Assembly (NCBI RefSeq): GCF_002157355.1
Contig: NZ_LYMK01000033.1
Span: forward strand, 19,574 to 83,573
DNA length: 64,000 nt
Source: Variovorax sp. JS1663
GTDB taxonomy: Bacteria > Pseudomonadota > Gammaproteobacteria > Burkholderiales > Burkholderiaceae_C
Direction of reading: 5' to 3'
Shown here piece after piece: positions 1 through 7,638 of the stretch (position 1 is its first letter; every line of letters begins with the position of its first letter). Position numbers and translations under genes: made by a program. The notes below the pieces were generated by a model that saw nothing but the letters and a program-made list of their open reading frames with translations, did not search any database and had not been told where the DNA came from.

Positions 1-103
1 CGACCAGCTTTTCGACGCCTTCGAAAGCCTTGGTGGTGAGGCCGAACAGGGTTTCGACGTTGGCCTTGTGCGAGGCGATGATTTGGTCAGCGGTCAGTGC
101 CAT
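1..103 (-). CDS. phaP: Phasin family protein (PhaP-type), N-terminal fragment
   Basis: The minus strand from 103 encodes a peptide beginning MALTADQIIASHKANVETLF, continuing past the window edge, so only the first 34 residues are visible. This start is characteristic of phasin_2 proteins of Burkholderiales, which coat polyhydroxyalkanoate granules and control granule size and surface. The N-terminal amphipathic helix and the phrase LFGLTTKAFEGVEKL fit the family. A GGAG lies about 10 bases before the ATG. The promoter (188-216) and paired operators (164-240) upstream agree with PHA-responsive control. The remainder of the protein cannot be judged. Confidence 0.85.
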   Translation of the reverse strand, partial: MALTADQIIASHKANVETLFGLTTKAFEGVEKLV

Positions 104-163
104 GTGGAAGCTCCAGTAGAAATGATGAGGAAGGGAATCACGTTGAGCTGCCCCTCTTCATTT

Positions 164-240
164 ATGTTGCGGCGCAGCATGACGCGAAGTATAGGGACGC
201 ACGCGGCGCTCTCCAAGTCATTTTTGTTGCTGTGCAGCAA
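164..240. promoter_or_regulatory. Paired PhaR-like operators flanking the phasin promoter
   Basis: Two near-perfect palindromes, 164-180 (ATGTTGC-GGC-GCAGCAT) and 224-240 (TTGTTGC-TGT-GCAGCAA), share the core YTGC-N3-GCAR. Their centres are 60 bases apart. PhaR, the repressor that senses PHA, is known from Paracoccus to bind CTGC-N3-GCAG-type sites at phaP. One site covers the predicted start of transcription and the other lies just upstream of the -35. Identity as PhaR sites is inference from motif and context. Confidence 0.6.
188..216 (-). promoter_or_regulatory. Sigma-70 promoter of the phasin gene
   Basis: On the minus strand TTGGAG (216-211) is followed after exactly 17 bases by TATACT (193-188), a good sigma-70 match. 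Predicted transcription start is near 181, giving a leader of roughly 78 bases before the phasin ATG. The promoter lies between two matching palindromes. Confidence 0.65.
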
Positions 241-281
241 TTTAGAAGCGACTGTCTAAAACCGCTACGACAATGTTGCTC

Positions 282-1223
282 ATGCGTGCGTTTTATTCGG
301 GTCATTTCGTGCTGCCACTGCCGGCGGGGCACCGCTTCCCGATGGGGCGCTACGCCCTGCTCCGAGAGGGACTGGAAAGGCAACTGCCCGACGTCCGGAT
401 GGTCGAGGCGCCCCGCGCCAGCGACGGGGAACTCGCGTTGGCGCACATGCCCGCCTGGATCGCCGCCATCAGCGACGGCAGCGTCGATGCCCAGGCCATG
501 CGGGAGATCGGCTTTCCCTGGAGCGAGGCGATGGTGGAGCGCTCGCGCCGCTCGGCCGGCGCGACCATCGCCGCCTGCCGGACCGCCCTGACCGAGGGCG
601 TAGCCGCCAACATGGCCGGCGGCACCCATCACGCAGGCGCTGATCGGGGCGGGGGCTTCTGTGTCTTCAACGACGCAGCCGTGGCGGCGCGGCTCATGCA
701 GGCCGAGCAGGGACGACGCGGGCGCGTGCCGCTGCAGGTGGCGGTGATCGATCTCGACGTGCACCAGGGCAACGGGACCGCCCGCATCTTCCGTGAGGAC
801 CCGAGCGTGTTCACGCTTTCCATGCACGGGCAGAAGAACTTCCCTTTTCGCAAGGAGGCGAGCGACCTCGACGTCGAACTGCCCGACGGCTGCGGCGACG
901 CCGATTACCTCTCGGCACTCGAGCACGCGCTGGACGAACTCGACCGGCGCTTCTCGCCCGGCCTGGTGATCTACCTGGCCGGGGCAGATCCCTTCGAGCG
1001 TGACCGGCTCGGGCGCCTCAAGCTGAGTTTCGATGGCCTGGAAGCCCGCGACCGCCGGGTCTTCGATTTCGCCTGGCAGCGCCGCATCCCACTCGCCTTC
1101 GCGATGGCTGGCGGCTATGCCAGCGACATCGCCGAGACGGTGCAGGTGCAACTGGGCACCTTCCGCGTGGCCTTCGACTACTGGCGCCGATGGCAAAATG
1201 CCGCGGCCCGACCCAACACATGA
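282..1223 (+). CDS. Histone deacetylase / acetylpolyamine amidohydrolase family protein
   Basis: A 313-residue zinc amidohydrolase of the HDAC superfamily, which removes acetyl groups from lysine side chains or polyamines. Visible landmarks are THHAGADRGGGFCVFNDAA (His pair and Asp of the charge relay), IDLDVHQGNGTA (zinc ligands Asp and His), the AGADPFERDRLGRL segment (zinc Asp), and AMAGGYA, which carries the family's catalytic Tyr. I chose ATG 282 over the in-frame ATG at 273 because a -10-like GACAAT ends 7 bases before 282, the spacing also seen at several other genes here. The stop overlaps the start of the thioesterase gene (ATGA), so the two are probably coupled. The substrate cannot be told from sequence. 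Confidence 0.85.
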   Translation: MRAFYSGHFVLPLPAGHRFPMGRYALLREGLERQLPDVRMVEAPRASDGELALAHMPAWIAAISDGSVDAQAMREIGFPWSEAMVERSRRSAGATIAACRTALTEGVAANMAGGTHHAGADRGGGFCVFNDAAVAARLMQAEQGRRGRVPLQVAVIDLDVHQGNGTARIFREDPSVFTLSMHGQKNFPFRKEASDLDVELPDGCGDADYLSALEHALDELDRRFSPGLVIYLAGADPFERDRLGRLKLSFDGLEARDRRVFDFAWQRRIPLAFAMAGGYASDIAETVQVQLGTFRVAFDYWRRWQNAAARPNT

Positions 1224-1657
1224 GCGCCAAACCCACTCCACACCCCCGCAACGCGTTCCGCGTCTTCCGCAGCATCCCGACGCGCTGGGCGGACAACGAC
1301 CTGTACGGGCATGTCAACAACGTCGTCTACTACAGCTGGTTCGACACTGCGGTCAACGCACTGCTGATCGAGCGGGGCGCGCTGGACATTCAAGAGGGCG
1401 ACACGATCGGCTTCGTGGTGGAAACCCAGTGCAACTACTTCGCGCCCCTGGCCTTTCCGCAGACGGTGGAGGCGGGCGTCCGGGTTGCGCATGCGGGCAG
1501 TTCCAGCGTGCGCTACGAAATCGGCCTGTTCGCTCAAGGCGCCGAGACGGCCGCGGCCCAGGGCCATTTCGTCCATGTCTACGTCGATCGTGCCACCCAG
1601 AGGCCGGTGAAGCTGCCGCCGACCCTGCAGGCGGTCGTCGCCGAACTGCGCGGCTGA
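1220..1657 (+). CDS. Acyl-CoA thioesterase, YbgC/4-hydroxybenzoyl-CoA thioesterase type
   Basis: A 145-residue hotdog-fold thioesterase hydrolysing acyl-CoA to free acid and CoA. The N-terminal motif TRWADNDLYGHVNNVVYYSW contains the active-site Asp and the conserved HVNN of the YbgC/4HBT family. The ATG at 1220 overlaps the TGA of the deacetylase gene by one base in register ATGA, and this start places the motif at the usual distance from the N terminus. Its length is normal. Pairing with a deacetylase suggests a role in handling an acylated metabolite, but this is inference. Confidence 0.85.
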   Translation: MSAKPTPHPRNAFRVFRSIPTRWADNDLYGHVNNVVYYSWFDTAVNALLIERGALDIQEGDTIGFVVETQCNYFAPLAFPQTVEAGVRVAHAGSSSVRYEIGLFAQGAETAAAQGHFVHVYVDRATQRPVKLPPTLQAVVAELRG

Positions 1658-1665
1658 GCCAAGGC

Positions 1666-1695
1666 AAAAAAAAGCGGCGCCCTGAGGCGCCGCTT
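1666..1695 (-). terminator. Intrinsic terminator of the 1714-2133 gene
   Basis: A perfect 10-bp stem, AAGCGGCGCC (1672-1681) with GGCGCCGCTT (1686-1695), loop CTGA. On the minus strand it is followed by an eight-U run (from A 1666-1673). It ends the minus-strand gene and may also stop transcripts arriving from the thioesterase side. Confidence 0.85.
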
Positions 1696-1713
1696 CGTGC
1701 CGAGAGGACGCGC

Positions 1714-2133
1714 TTATTGCGTCTTCGATGTGGGCTTCATCATGGCCCGGATGTCGGCCTTGCCCTTGGTCTCGTCGGCCTTGGCCTGCTTTTCGCAGGC
1801 ACTCTTGGCATCACCCTTCTGGTCGTCGCACTTTTCCTTCGCGACTTCATAGGTGGCCTTCACCTTTTCTTCTTCGACCTTGCGGGCATTGCTGTCGCTA
1901 GGCTTGTATTGCTGCTCCAGTTCAGCCTTGGCCACGTTTTCCTTGCCCTTGGCTTCCTTGTTGCAGACGTCCTTCGCGTTGTCCTTCAGCGCGTCGCACT
2001 TCGCCTTGTCCACCTTGTAGGCGGCCTCGACCTTTTCCTTCGCGACCTTGTACTCGTCCTGCGTCATCGCGCCCGCTTGCGTGGCGACCAGGCAGGAAGA
2101 GGCAATTGCGAGCATGAGCAGATGCTTCTTCAT
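1714..2133 (-). CDS. Small periplasmic protein with duplicated Cys-X10-Cys repeat
   Basis: A 139-residue exported protein without an assigned function. The first 22 residues form a Sec signal peptide (MKKHLLMLAIASSCLVATQA, predicted cut after AGA). The mature part is Lys/Glu/Ala-rich, helical and strongly charged. It contains two copies of a roughly 30-residue unit, about residues 33-62 and 89-118, each reading EKVxAxYxVxKxKCD followed by a second Cys eleven residues later (C46/C57 and C102/C113). Similar lysine-rich secreted proteins are common in Burkholderiales as uncharacterised cell-envelope or stress proteins. The gene lies 33 bases downstream of the csbD-like gene on the same strand and has its own terminator. 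Confidence 0.75.
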   Translation of the reverse strand: MKKHLLMLAIASSCLVATQAGAMTQDEYKVAKEKVEAAYKVDKAKCDALKDNAKDVCNKEAKGKENVAKAELEQQYKPSDSNARKVEEEKVKATYEVAKEKCDDQKGDAKSACEKQAKADETKGKADIRAMMKPTSKTQ

Positions 2134-2166
2134 GAGGTAACTCCTGTCAGTTTGCCGAGGTGTCGA

Positions 2167-2400
2167 TCAGTATTTCTCGAACCAGAGCGCATCCGGCGTG
2201 CGGCCGTCGCGCGATTCCCAGTCCTTGACTTGCTTCTCGGCTTCGTCCCGGCTGATGCCGTGGCGTTCCTGGATGCGTCCGAGCAACTGGTCGCGCTTGC
2301 CGGCGATGACGTCGAAGTCGTCGTCGGTCAGCTTGCCCCATTGCTCTTTGACCTTGCCCTTGAGCTGTTTCCAGTTGCCTTCGATGGTGTCCTTGTTCAT
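2167..2400 (-). CDS. CsbD family stress protein
   Basis: A 77-residue CsbD-like protein, a small cytoplasmic family induced by general stress in many bacteria, with unknown biochemical role. The N terminus MNKDTIEGNWKQLKGKVKEQ is the family signature, followed by WGKLTDDDFDVIAGKRDQLLG. A strong AAGGAG lies eight bases before the ATG. It is followed on the same strand by the repeat-containing periplasmic protein, suggesting a two-gene stress unit. Confidence 0.9.
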   Translation of the reverse strand: MNKDTIEGNWKQLKGKVKEQWGKLTDDDFDVIAGKRDQLLGRIQERHGISRDEAEKQVKDWESRDGRTPDALWFEKY

Positions 2401-2594
2401 GGACCAATCTCCTTCTCAGATGATGGATTTGTCGCCGGTTCCACGCTGGGACTTCCGACGTGAGAAGACTCTCGCTTTGCCCCCTTGACGAACCGGTAGG
2501 ACGCCCGGGGCAGGGGTCGTAGGCACATGCCGACGCACCCCGTGATAATCGGACGCACGCAGAACCCGGACAACCGCGCGCACGCCGCTCCATC

Positions 2595-3809
2595 ATGATC
2601 ATCCACAGCCTGCTCGACACCGACCTCTACAAGTTCACGATGATGCAGGTGGTGCTGCATCACTTTCCGGGCGCGCGCGTGGAGTACCGCTTCAAGTGTC
2701 GCAATCCCGGCATCGACCTGGCGCAGTTCGCCACCCAGATCCGCGAGGAGGTTCGCCACCTGTGCTCGCTCCAGTTCAAGGACGCGGAGCTGGCCTACCT
2801 GCGCTCGATGCGCTTCATCAAGAGCGATTTCGTCGATTTCCTGGGGCTGTTCCGCCTCAATGAGAAATACATCGCCATCACGCCGCTGCCTTCGGGCGAG
2901 CTCGACATCCGCATCGAGGGGCCTTGGCTGTACACCATCTTGTTCGAAATCCCGGTGCTGGCGATCGTCAACGAGGTCTACTTCCGCAACACGCAGCCCC
3001 GTCCCGACCTCGTCGAAGGGCGCCGCCGCCTTGAGGCCAAGATCGGGCAGTTGCAGGCCGACGGCCTGCGTGAGCTGAAGATCGCCGACTACGGCACCCG
3101 ACGCCGCTTCTCCAAGGACTGGCACGAGGAGGTGCTGCGCACGCTGGCCGGCCGGCTCGGGCCGGTGACCTCGCCGCCGCAGCGGGCCATCGACAAGCCA
3201 CCGCAGCTCGCCGGCACCAGCAACGTGCTCTACGCGATGAAGCTCGGCCTGATCCCGCTGGGCACCATGGCGCACGAGTACTTGCAGGCCTGCCAGGCGC
3301 TGGGCCCGCGTCTGCGCGACAGCCAGGTCTTCGGCTTCGAGTCTTGGGCGCGCGAGTACCGCGGCGACCTCGGCATCGCGCTGTCGGACGTCTACGGCAT
3401 GAGCGCCTTCCTGCGCGATTTCGACCTCTACTTCTGCAAGCTGTTCGACGGCGCCCGCCACGACAGTGGCGACCCGTTCCAGTGGGGCGAGCGCATGCTG
3501 GCCCACTACATCGCCAACCGCGTCGATCCGCAGACCAAGACGCTGATCTTCAGCGACAGCCTGACCGTGCCGCGCACGATCGAGCTCTACCTGCAGTTCC
3601 GCGGGCGCTGCCAGTTGGCCTTCGGTATCGGCACCAACCTCACCAACGACCTCGGCTACGAGCCGCTGCAGATCGTGATCAAGATGGTCCGCTGCAACGA
3701 CCAGCCGGTGGCCAAGCTCTCGGACACCCCCGCCAAGAACATGTGCGACGACGAACGCTATCTCGCCTACCTGCGCCAGGTCTTCGAGATTGCCCAGCCC
3801 TCTGCATGA
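2595..3809 (+). CDS. pncB: Nicotinate phosphoribosyltransferase
   Basis: A 404-residue enzyme that joins nicotinate to PRPP, using ATP, to form nicotinate mononucleotide in the NAD salvage pathway. Family motifs visible are the start IIHSLLDTDLYKFTMMQ, YFRN, DYGTRRRFS, the NVLYAMKLGLIPLGTMAHEY segment and FDGARHDSGDPFQWGE, with LIFSDSL near the phosphoribosyl site. Full length for the family. A possible extended -10 (TGATAAT, 2543-2549) lies about 45 bases before the ATG without a clear -35. The downstream antiporter start overlaps its stop. Confidence 0.95.
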   Translation: MIIHSLLDTDLYKFTMMQVVLHHFPGARVEYRFKCRNPGIDLAQFATQIREEVRHLCSLQFKDAELAYLRSMRFIKSDFVDFLGLFRLNEKYIAITPLPSGELDIRIEGPWLYTILFEIPVLAIVNEVYFRNTQPRPDLVEGRRRLEAKIGQLQADGLRELKIADYGTRRRFSKDWHEEVLRTLAGRLGPVTSPPQRAIDKPPQLAGTSNVLYAMKLGLIPLGTMAHEYLQACQALGPRLRDSQVFGFESWAREYRGDLGIALSDVYGMSAFLRDFDLYFCKLFDGARHDSGDPFQWGERMLAHYIANRVDPQTKTLIFSDSLTVPRTIELYLQFRGRCQLAFGIGTNLTNDLGYEPLQIVIKMVRCNDQPVAKLSDTPAKNMCDDERYLAYLRQVFEIAQPSA

Positions 3810-5236
3810 GCGGTTCGTCCCACCTGGCACGCTCCCTCCGCCTGCTGGCTGCTGCCGCTCTGCCGACCCTGATTCCCGCCGGGGCCTTCGCTGCCGAGAT
3901 CGACGGCGGCGCCCTGTCGCCCTGGTGGGGCCTTCCTTTTGCCGGCATCCTGCTGTCCATCGCGCTGCTGCCGCTCCTGGCGCCATCCTTCTGGCATCAC
4001 CACGACGGCAAGGTATCGGCCGCCTGGGCGCTGGCCTTCCTGCTGCCTTTCGCCGCGATCCACGGCATCGGGCTGGCCGGGATGCAGTTGGTTCATGCGC
4101 TGCTGGCCGAGTACATCCCCTTCATCCTCCTGCTGACCGCGCTGTTCGTGGTGGCCGGCGGCATCCACATCCGCGGCAATCTGCATGGCTCCCCCGGGCT
4201 CAACACCGCGATCCTCGCGATCGGCGCGGCCCTGGCGAGCCTGATGGGCACGACCGGCGCGTCCATGCTGCTGATCCGGCCTCTGATCCGCGCCAACGAC
4301 AACCGGCGGCACCGGGTGCACGTGATCGTGTTCTTCATCTTCATCGTGTCGAACGTGGGGGGCTCGCTCACGCCGCTGGGCGATCCGCCACTGTTCCTGG
4401 GCTTCCTCAAAGGCGTGGACTTCTTCTGGACGGCGCGGCACATCGCGCTCGATACGCTGTTCATCGTCGGCATCCTGCTGGCGCTGTTCTACGCGCTCGA
4501 CCGCCGGTACTACCGCAAGGAAGGCGTGCTGCCCATCGACCCGACGCCCGATTCGCGCGGCCTTCGCTTCGAGGGCGCGGCGAACTTCTGGCTGCTGGGC
4601 GGCATCGTCGGGCTGGTGCTGATGAGCGGGATCTGGAAGTCGCCCATCCGCTTCGACATCCTCGGCACGGAGGTCGGCTTGCCGGGCCTCGTGCGCGACC
4701 TGGGCCTGGTCGGCATCACCCTGCTGTCGTTGAAGATCACGGCACCCCAGGTGCACGCGGACAACCAGTTCAGCTGGGCACCGATGGCAGAGGTGGCCAA
4801 GCTCTTCGCGGGCATCTTCCTCACCATCATCCCGGTGATCGCGATGCTCAGGGCGGGCGCGCAGGGGCCCTTCGGCGCGATCGTCTCGGCCGTGACGCGG
4901 CCCGACGGCCAGCCCGATCCGGCGATGTACTTCTGGGCCACCGGCGTGCTGAGCTCCTTCCTGGACAATGCACCCACCTACCTGGTCTTCTTCAACACCG
5001 CGGGCGGCGACGCGCAGGCCCTCATGGGGCCGCAGGCGGCCACGCTGGCCGCCATCTCGGCGGGCGCGGTGTTCATGGGGGCCAACACCTACATCGGCAA
5101 TGCGCCCAACCTGATGGTCAAGGCCATCGCGGAAAGCCGGGGCGTGCGCATGCCGAGTTTCTTCGGCTACATGATGTGGTCGGGCGCCATCCTCGTGCCG
5201 CTGTTCATCCTCTCCACCTTCATCTTCTTCCGCTGA
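3806..5236 (+). CDS. Sodium:proton antiporter, ArsB/NhaD (CitMHS_2-like) superfamily
   Basis: A 476-residue integral membrane protein with a signal-like first helix and about a dozen hydrophobic segments. The features TTGASMLLIRPLIRAN and SNVGGSLTPLGDPPLFLGF resemble the two inverted re-entrant loops of ion transporter superfamily antiporters, mirrored near the C terminus by SSFLDNAPTYLVFFN and GANTYIGNAPNLMVKAIAE. These place it with NhaD-like Na+/H+ antiporters. The ATG at 3806 overlaps the pncB stop (ATGA), which I prefer over upstream starts. The transported ion is inferred from family only. Confidence 0.82.
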   Translation: MSGSSHLARSLRLLAAAALPTLIPAGAFAAEIDGGALSPWWGLPFAGILLSIALLPLLAPSFWHHHDGKVSAAWALAFLLPFAAIHGIGLAGMQLVHALLAEYIPFILLLTALFVVAGGIHIRGNLHGSPGLNTAILAIGAALASLMGTTGASMLLIRPLIRANDNRRHRVHVIVFFIFIVSNVGGSLTPLGDPPLFLGFLKGVDFFWTARHIALDTLFIVGILLALFYALDRRYYRKEGVLPIDPTPDSRGLRFEGAANFWLLGGIVGLVLMSGIWKSPIRFDILGTEVGLPGLVRDLGLVGITLLSLKITAPQVHADNQFSWAPMAEVAKLFAGIFLTIIPVIAMLRAGAQGPFGAIVSAVTRPDGQPDPAMYFWATGVLSSFLDNAPTYLVFFNTAGGDAQALMGPQAATLAAISAGAVFMGANTYIGNAPNLMVKAIAESRGVRMPSFFGYMMWSGAILVPLFILSTFIFFR

Positions 5237-5238
5237 CC

Positions 5239-6225
5239 ATGAGCAAACCCAGAATCCTCGTCGCCCGTTCGGTCTTCCCTGAAACCATCGCGCGGCTGCA
5301 GCAGCATTTCGAAGTCGAATCCAACCAGGACGACCGTGGCTGGAGCAAAGCCGAGCTGATCGTCAGGCTCAAGGACAAGCAGGGCGCCTTCACCACCGGC
5401 AGCGAGCGCATCGATGCCGAGGTGCTGGCCGCCTGTCCCGAACTGAAGATCTGCGCCAACATGGCCGTGGGCTACAACAACTTCGATGTTGACGCGATGA
5501 CCGCCCACGGCGTGCTGGCCACCAACGCGCCCGACGTGCTGACCGAGACCACCGCCGACTTCGGCTTCGCGCTGCTGATGGCGACCGCCCGCCGCATCAC
5601 CGAGAGCGAGCATTTCCTGCGTGCGGGAAAGTGGGAGAAGTGGAGCTATGACATGTTCGCCGGTGCCGAGGTGTATGGCAGCACGCTCGGCATCATCGGC
5701 ATGGGGCGCATCGGGCAGGGCATCGCCAGGCGCGGCGCGCTCGGCTTCGGCATGAAGGTGATCTACCACAACCGCTCCCGGCTCGACGCGGCCCTCGAGG
5801 CCGAATGCAAGGCCAGGTACGTGGGCAAGGAAGAACTGCTGAAGACCGCCGACCACATCGTGCTGGTGGTGCCTTACTCGCCAGCCTCGCACCACACCAT
5901 CGGCGCCGCCGAATTGGCGCTGATGAAGCCGACCGCCACGCTGGTGAACATCGCGCGCGGCGGCATCGTGGACGATGCGGCGCTGGCCGCGGCGCTGCGC
6001 GACAGGCGCATTGCGGCAGCCGGGCTGGACGTCTTCGAGGGCGAGCCCAAGGTGCATCCGGACCTGCTGACGGTGCCGAACGTGGTGCTCACCCCGCACA
6101 TCGCCAGCGCCACCATCCCGACGCGGCGCGCCATGGCCGACCTGGCGGCGGACAACCTGATCGGCTTCCTGGTGCACGGCAAGCCGCTCACGCCGCTGAA
6201 CCCCGCGGTGCTGGGAGGCAAGTAG
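5239..6225 (+). CDS. D-2-hydroxyacid dehydrogenase (glyoxylate/hydroxypyruvate reductase type)
   Basis: A 328-residue NAD(P)-dependent dehydrogenase that reduces a 2-keto acid such as glyoxylate or hydroxypyruvate to the D-hydroxyacid. The Rossmann motif GIIGMGRIGQGIARR is present, with NHRS-type residues afterwards (YHNRSRL) suggesting NADPH preference. The catalytic Arg is in NIARGGIVDD, Glu in FEGEPKVHP and His in LTPHIASAT. It starts two bases after the antiporter stop. Length and motifs fit the GhrB/GRHPR group; the physiological substrate is not certain. Confidence 0.9.
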   Translation: MSKPRILVARSVFPETIARLQQHFEVESNQDDRGWSKAELIVRLKDKQGAFTTGSERIDAEVLAACPELKICANMAVGYNNFDVDAMTAHGVLATNAPDVLTETTADFGFALLMATARRITESEHFLRAGKWEKWSYDMFAGAEVYGSTLGIIGMGRIGQGIARRGALGFGMKVIYHNRSRLDAALEAECKARYVGKEELLKTADHIVLVVPYSPASHHTIGAAELALMKPTATLVNIARGGIVDDAALAAALRDRRIAAAGLDVFEGEPKVHPDLLTVPNVVLTPHIASATIPTRRAMADLAADNLIGFLVHGKPLTPLNPAVLGGK

Positions 6226-6231
6226 TCGGTC

Positions 6232-7581
6232 ATGCCCTTGCCGGAAACCTGGATCCTCGCGGGCCTGGCGGCCCTCAACCTCCTGCTGCTGATCTGGCTG
6301 CTGCTGCGCCGCCCGCCCGCGCCCGACCACACGGCGCTGATCGCCACGCTAGGCTCCGCCAACGAGCGCATCGAGCGCGAACTGCGGCACGAGATCGGCG
6401 AATCCTCGCGCGGCGCGCGCCAGGAGACCAGCCAGGCCTTCGCCACCTTCCAGCAGGCGCTGGTTCAGCAGGGGGCCGAGGCGACGCGCACGCAGAACGC
6501 GCAGATCGACGCCTTTGCCCAGCAGCTGAACTTGCTGCAGAAGACCTTGGCCGACACCCTCAACACGCAGCTGCAGGGGCTGGCCGAATCGAATGCGCGT
6601 CGGCTCGCCGAGGTGCGCGCCACCATGGAGGCGCAGCTCGCGCAACTCCAGCAGAGCAACACCGCCAAGCTGGACGAAATGCGCCAGACGGTCGACGAGA
6701 AGCTGCAAAGCACCCTCGAAGCCCGCCTGGGGGAGAGCTTCAAGCAGGTGGCGGACCGGCTGGAGCAGGTGCACAAGGGCCTGGGCGAGATGCAGACGCT
6801 GGCGGTGGGCGTCGGCAACCTGCAGCGCGTGCTGACCAACGTGAAGACGCGCGGCGTGTTCGGCGAGGTGCAGCTCGAAGCCCTGCTCGAGCAGGTATTG
6901 ACGCCCGAGCAGTACGCCCGCCAGGTCGAGACAAAGCCGCGCAGCGGCCAGCGGGTGGACTTCGCGATCCGCTTCCCGGGCCGCGGCAGCGAGGGCGCGC
7001 CGGTCTGGTTGCCGATCGACGCCAAATTCCCGCGCGACGACTACGAGCGCCTGCTGGATGCGCACGAACGGGTCGATGCCGGGGCTGCCGAGCTGGCGGC
7101 GCGGGCGCTGGAGACGCGCATCCGCACTGAGGCCAAGTCGATCGCCGAGAACTATCTCGCGGCGCCGCACACCACCGATTTCGCCATCCTGTTCCTGCCG
7201 GTCGAGAGCCTGTATGCCGAGGTGCTGCGGCGCCCCGGACTGATGGACGCGATCCAGCGCCAGCACCGCGTGACCCTGGCCGGGCCGACCACGCTGCTGG
7301 CCATGCTCAACAGCCTGCACATGGGCTTCCGCACGCTGGCGCTGGAGCAGCAGGCCTCGGAGGTGTGGAAGGTGCTGGGCGCGGTCAAGACCGAGTTCGA
7401 GCGCTACGGCGAGTGGGTGGCGCGCATCAAGGAGCAGGTGGCCAAGGCCTCCGACACGCTGGACAAGGCCGACACCCGCGCCAAACAGATGCGCCTGGCC
7501 CTGCGCAAGGTGGAGGCGCTGCCGGAGGCCCAGTCGCAGGCATTGCTGCCGGCGGCGGACGAGGGCGACCTCGTTCCGTGA
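6232..7581 (+). CDS. rmuC: DNA recombination protein RmuC homologue
   Basis: A 449-residue protein with one N-terminal membrane helix (LAALNLLLLIWLLL), a long coiled coil (about residues 40-190, rich in Gln, Glu and Leu) and the RmuC nuclease-like domain beginning near GVFGEVQLEALLEQVL. The latter contains the conserved VDFAIRFPG, LPIDAKFPRDDYERL and FLPVESLYAEVL blocks. RmuC limits inversion at short inverted repeats in E. coli and is thought to be a PD-(D/E)XK-like nuclease. The gene begins six bases after the dehydrogenase, in the same direction. Confidence 0.93.
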   Translation: MPLPETWILAGLAALNLLLLIWLLLRRPPAPDHTALIATLGSANERIERELRHEIGESSRGARQETSQAFATFQQALVQQGAEATRTQNAQIDAFAQQLNLLQKTLADTLNTQLQGLAESNARRLAEVRATMEAQLAQLQQSNTAKLDEMRQTVDEKLQSTLEARLGESFKQVADRLEQVHKGLGEMQTLAVGVGNLQRVLTNVKTRGVFGEVQLEALLEQVLTPEQYARQVETKPRSGQRVDFAIRFPGRGSEGAPVWLPIDAKFPRDDYERLLDAHERVDAGAAELAARALETRIRTEAKSIAENYLAAPHTTDFAILFLPVESLYAEVLRRPGLMDAIQRQHRVTLAGPTTLLAMLNSLHMGFRTLALEQQASEVWKVLGAVKTEFERYGEWVARIKEQVAKASDTLDKADTRAKQMRLALRKVEALPEAQSQALLPAADEGDLVP

Positions 7582-7638
7582 GCCCCGCCCGGTCGTTCCG
7601 AAGGGGCTCGTACCGCAGCCGGAGGGGAGGGTAGGCCT

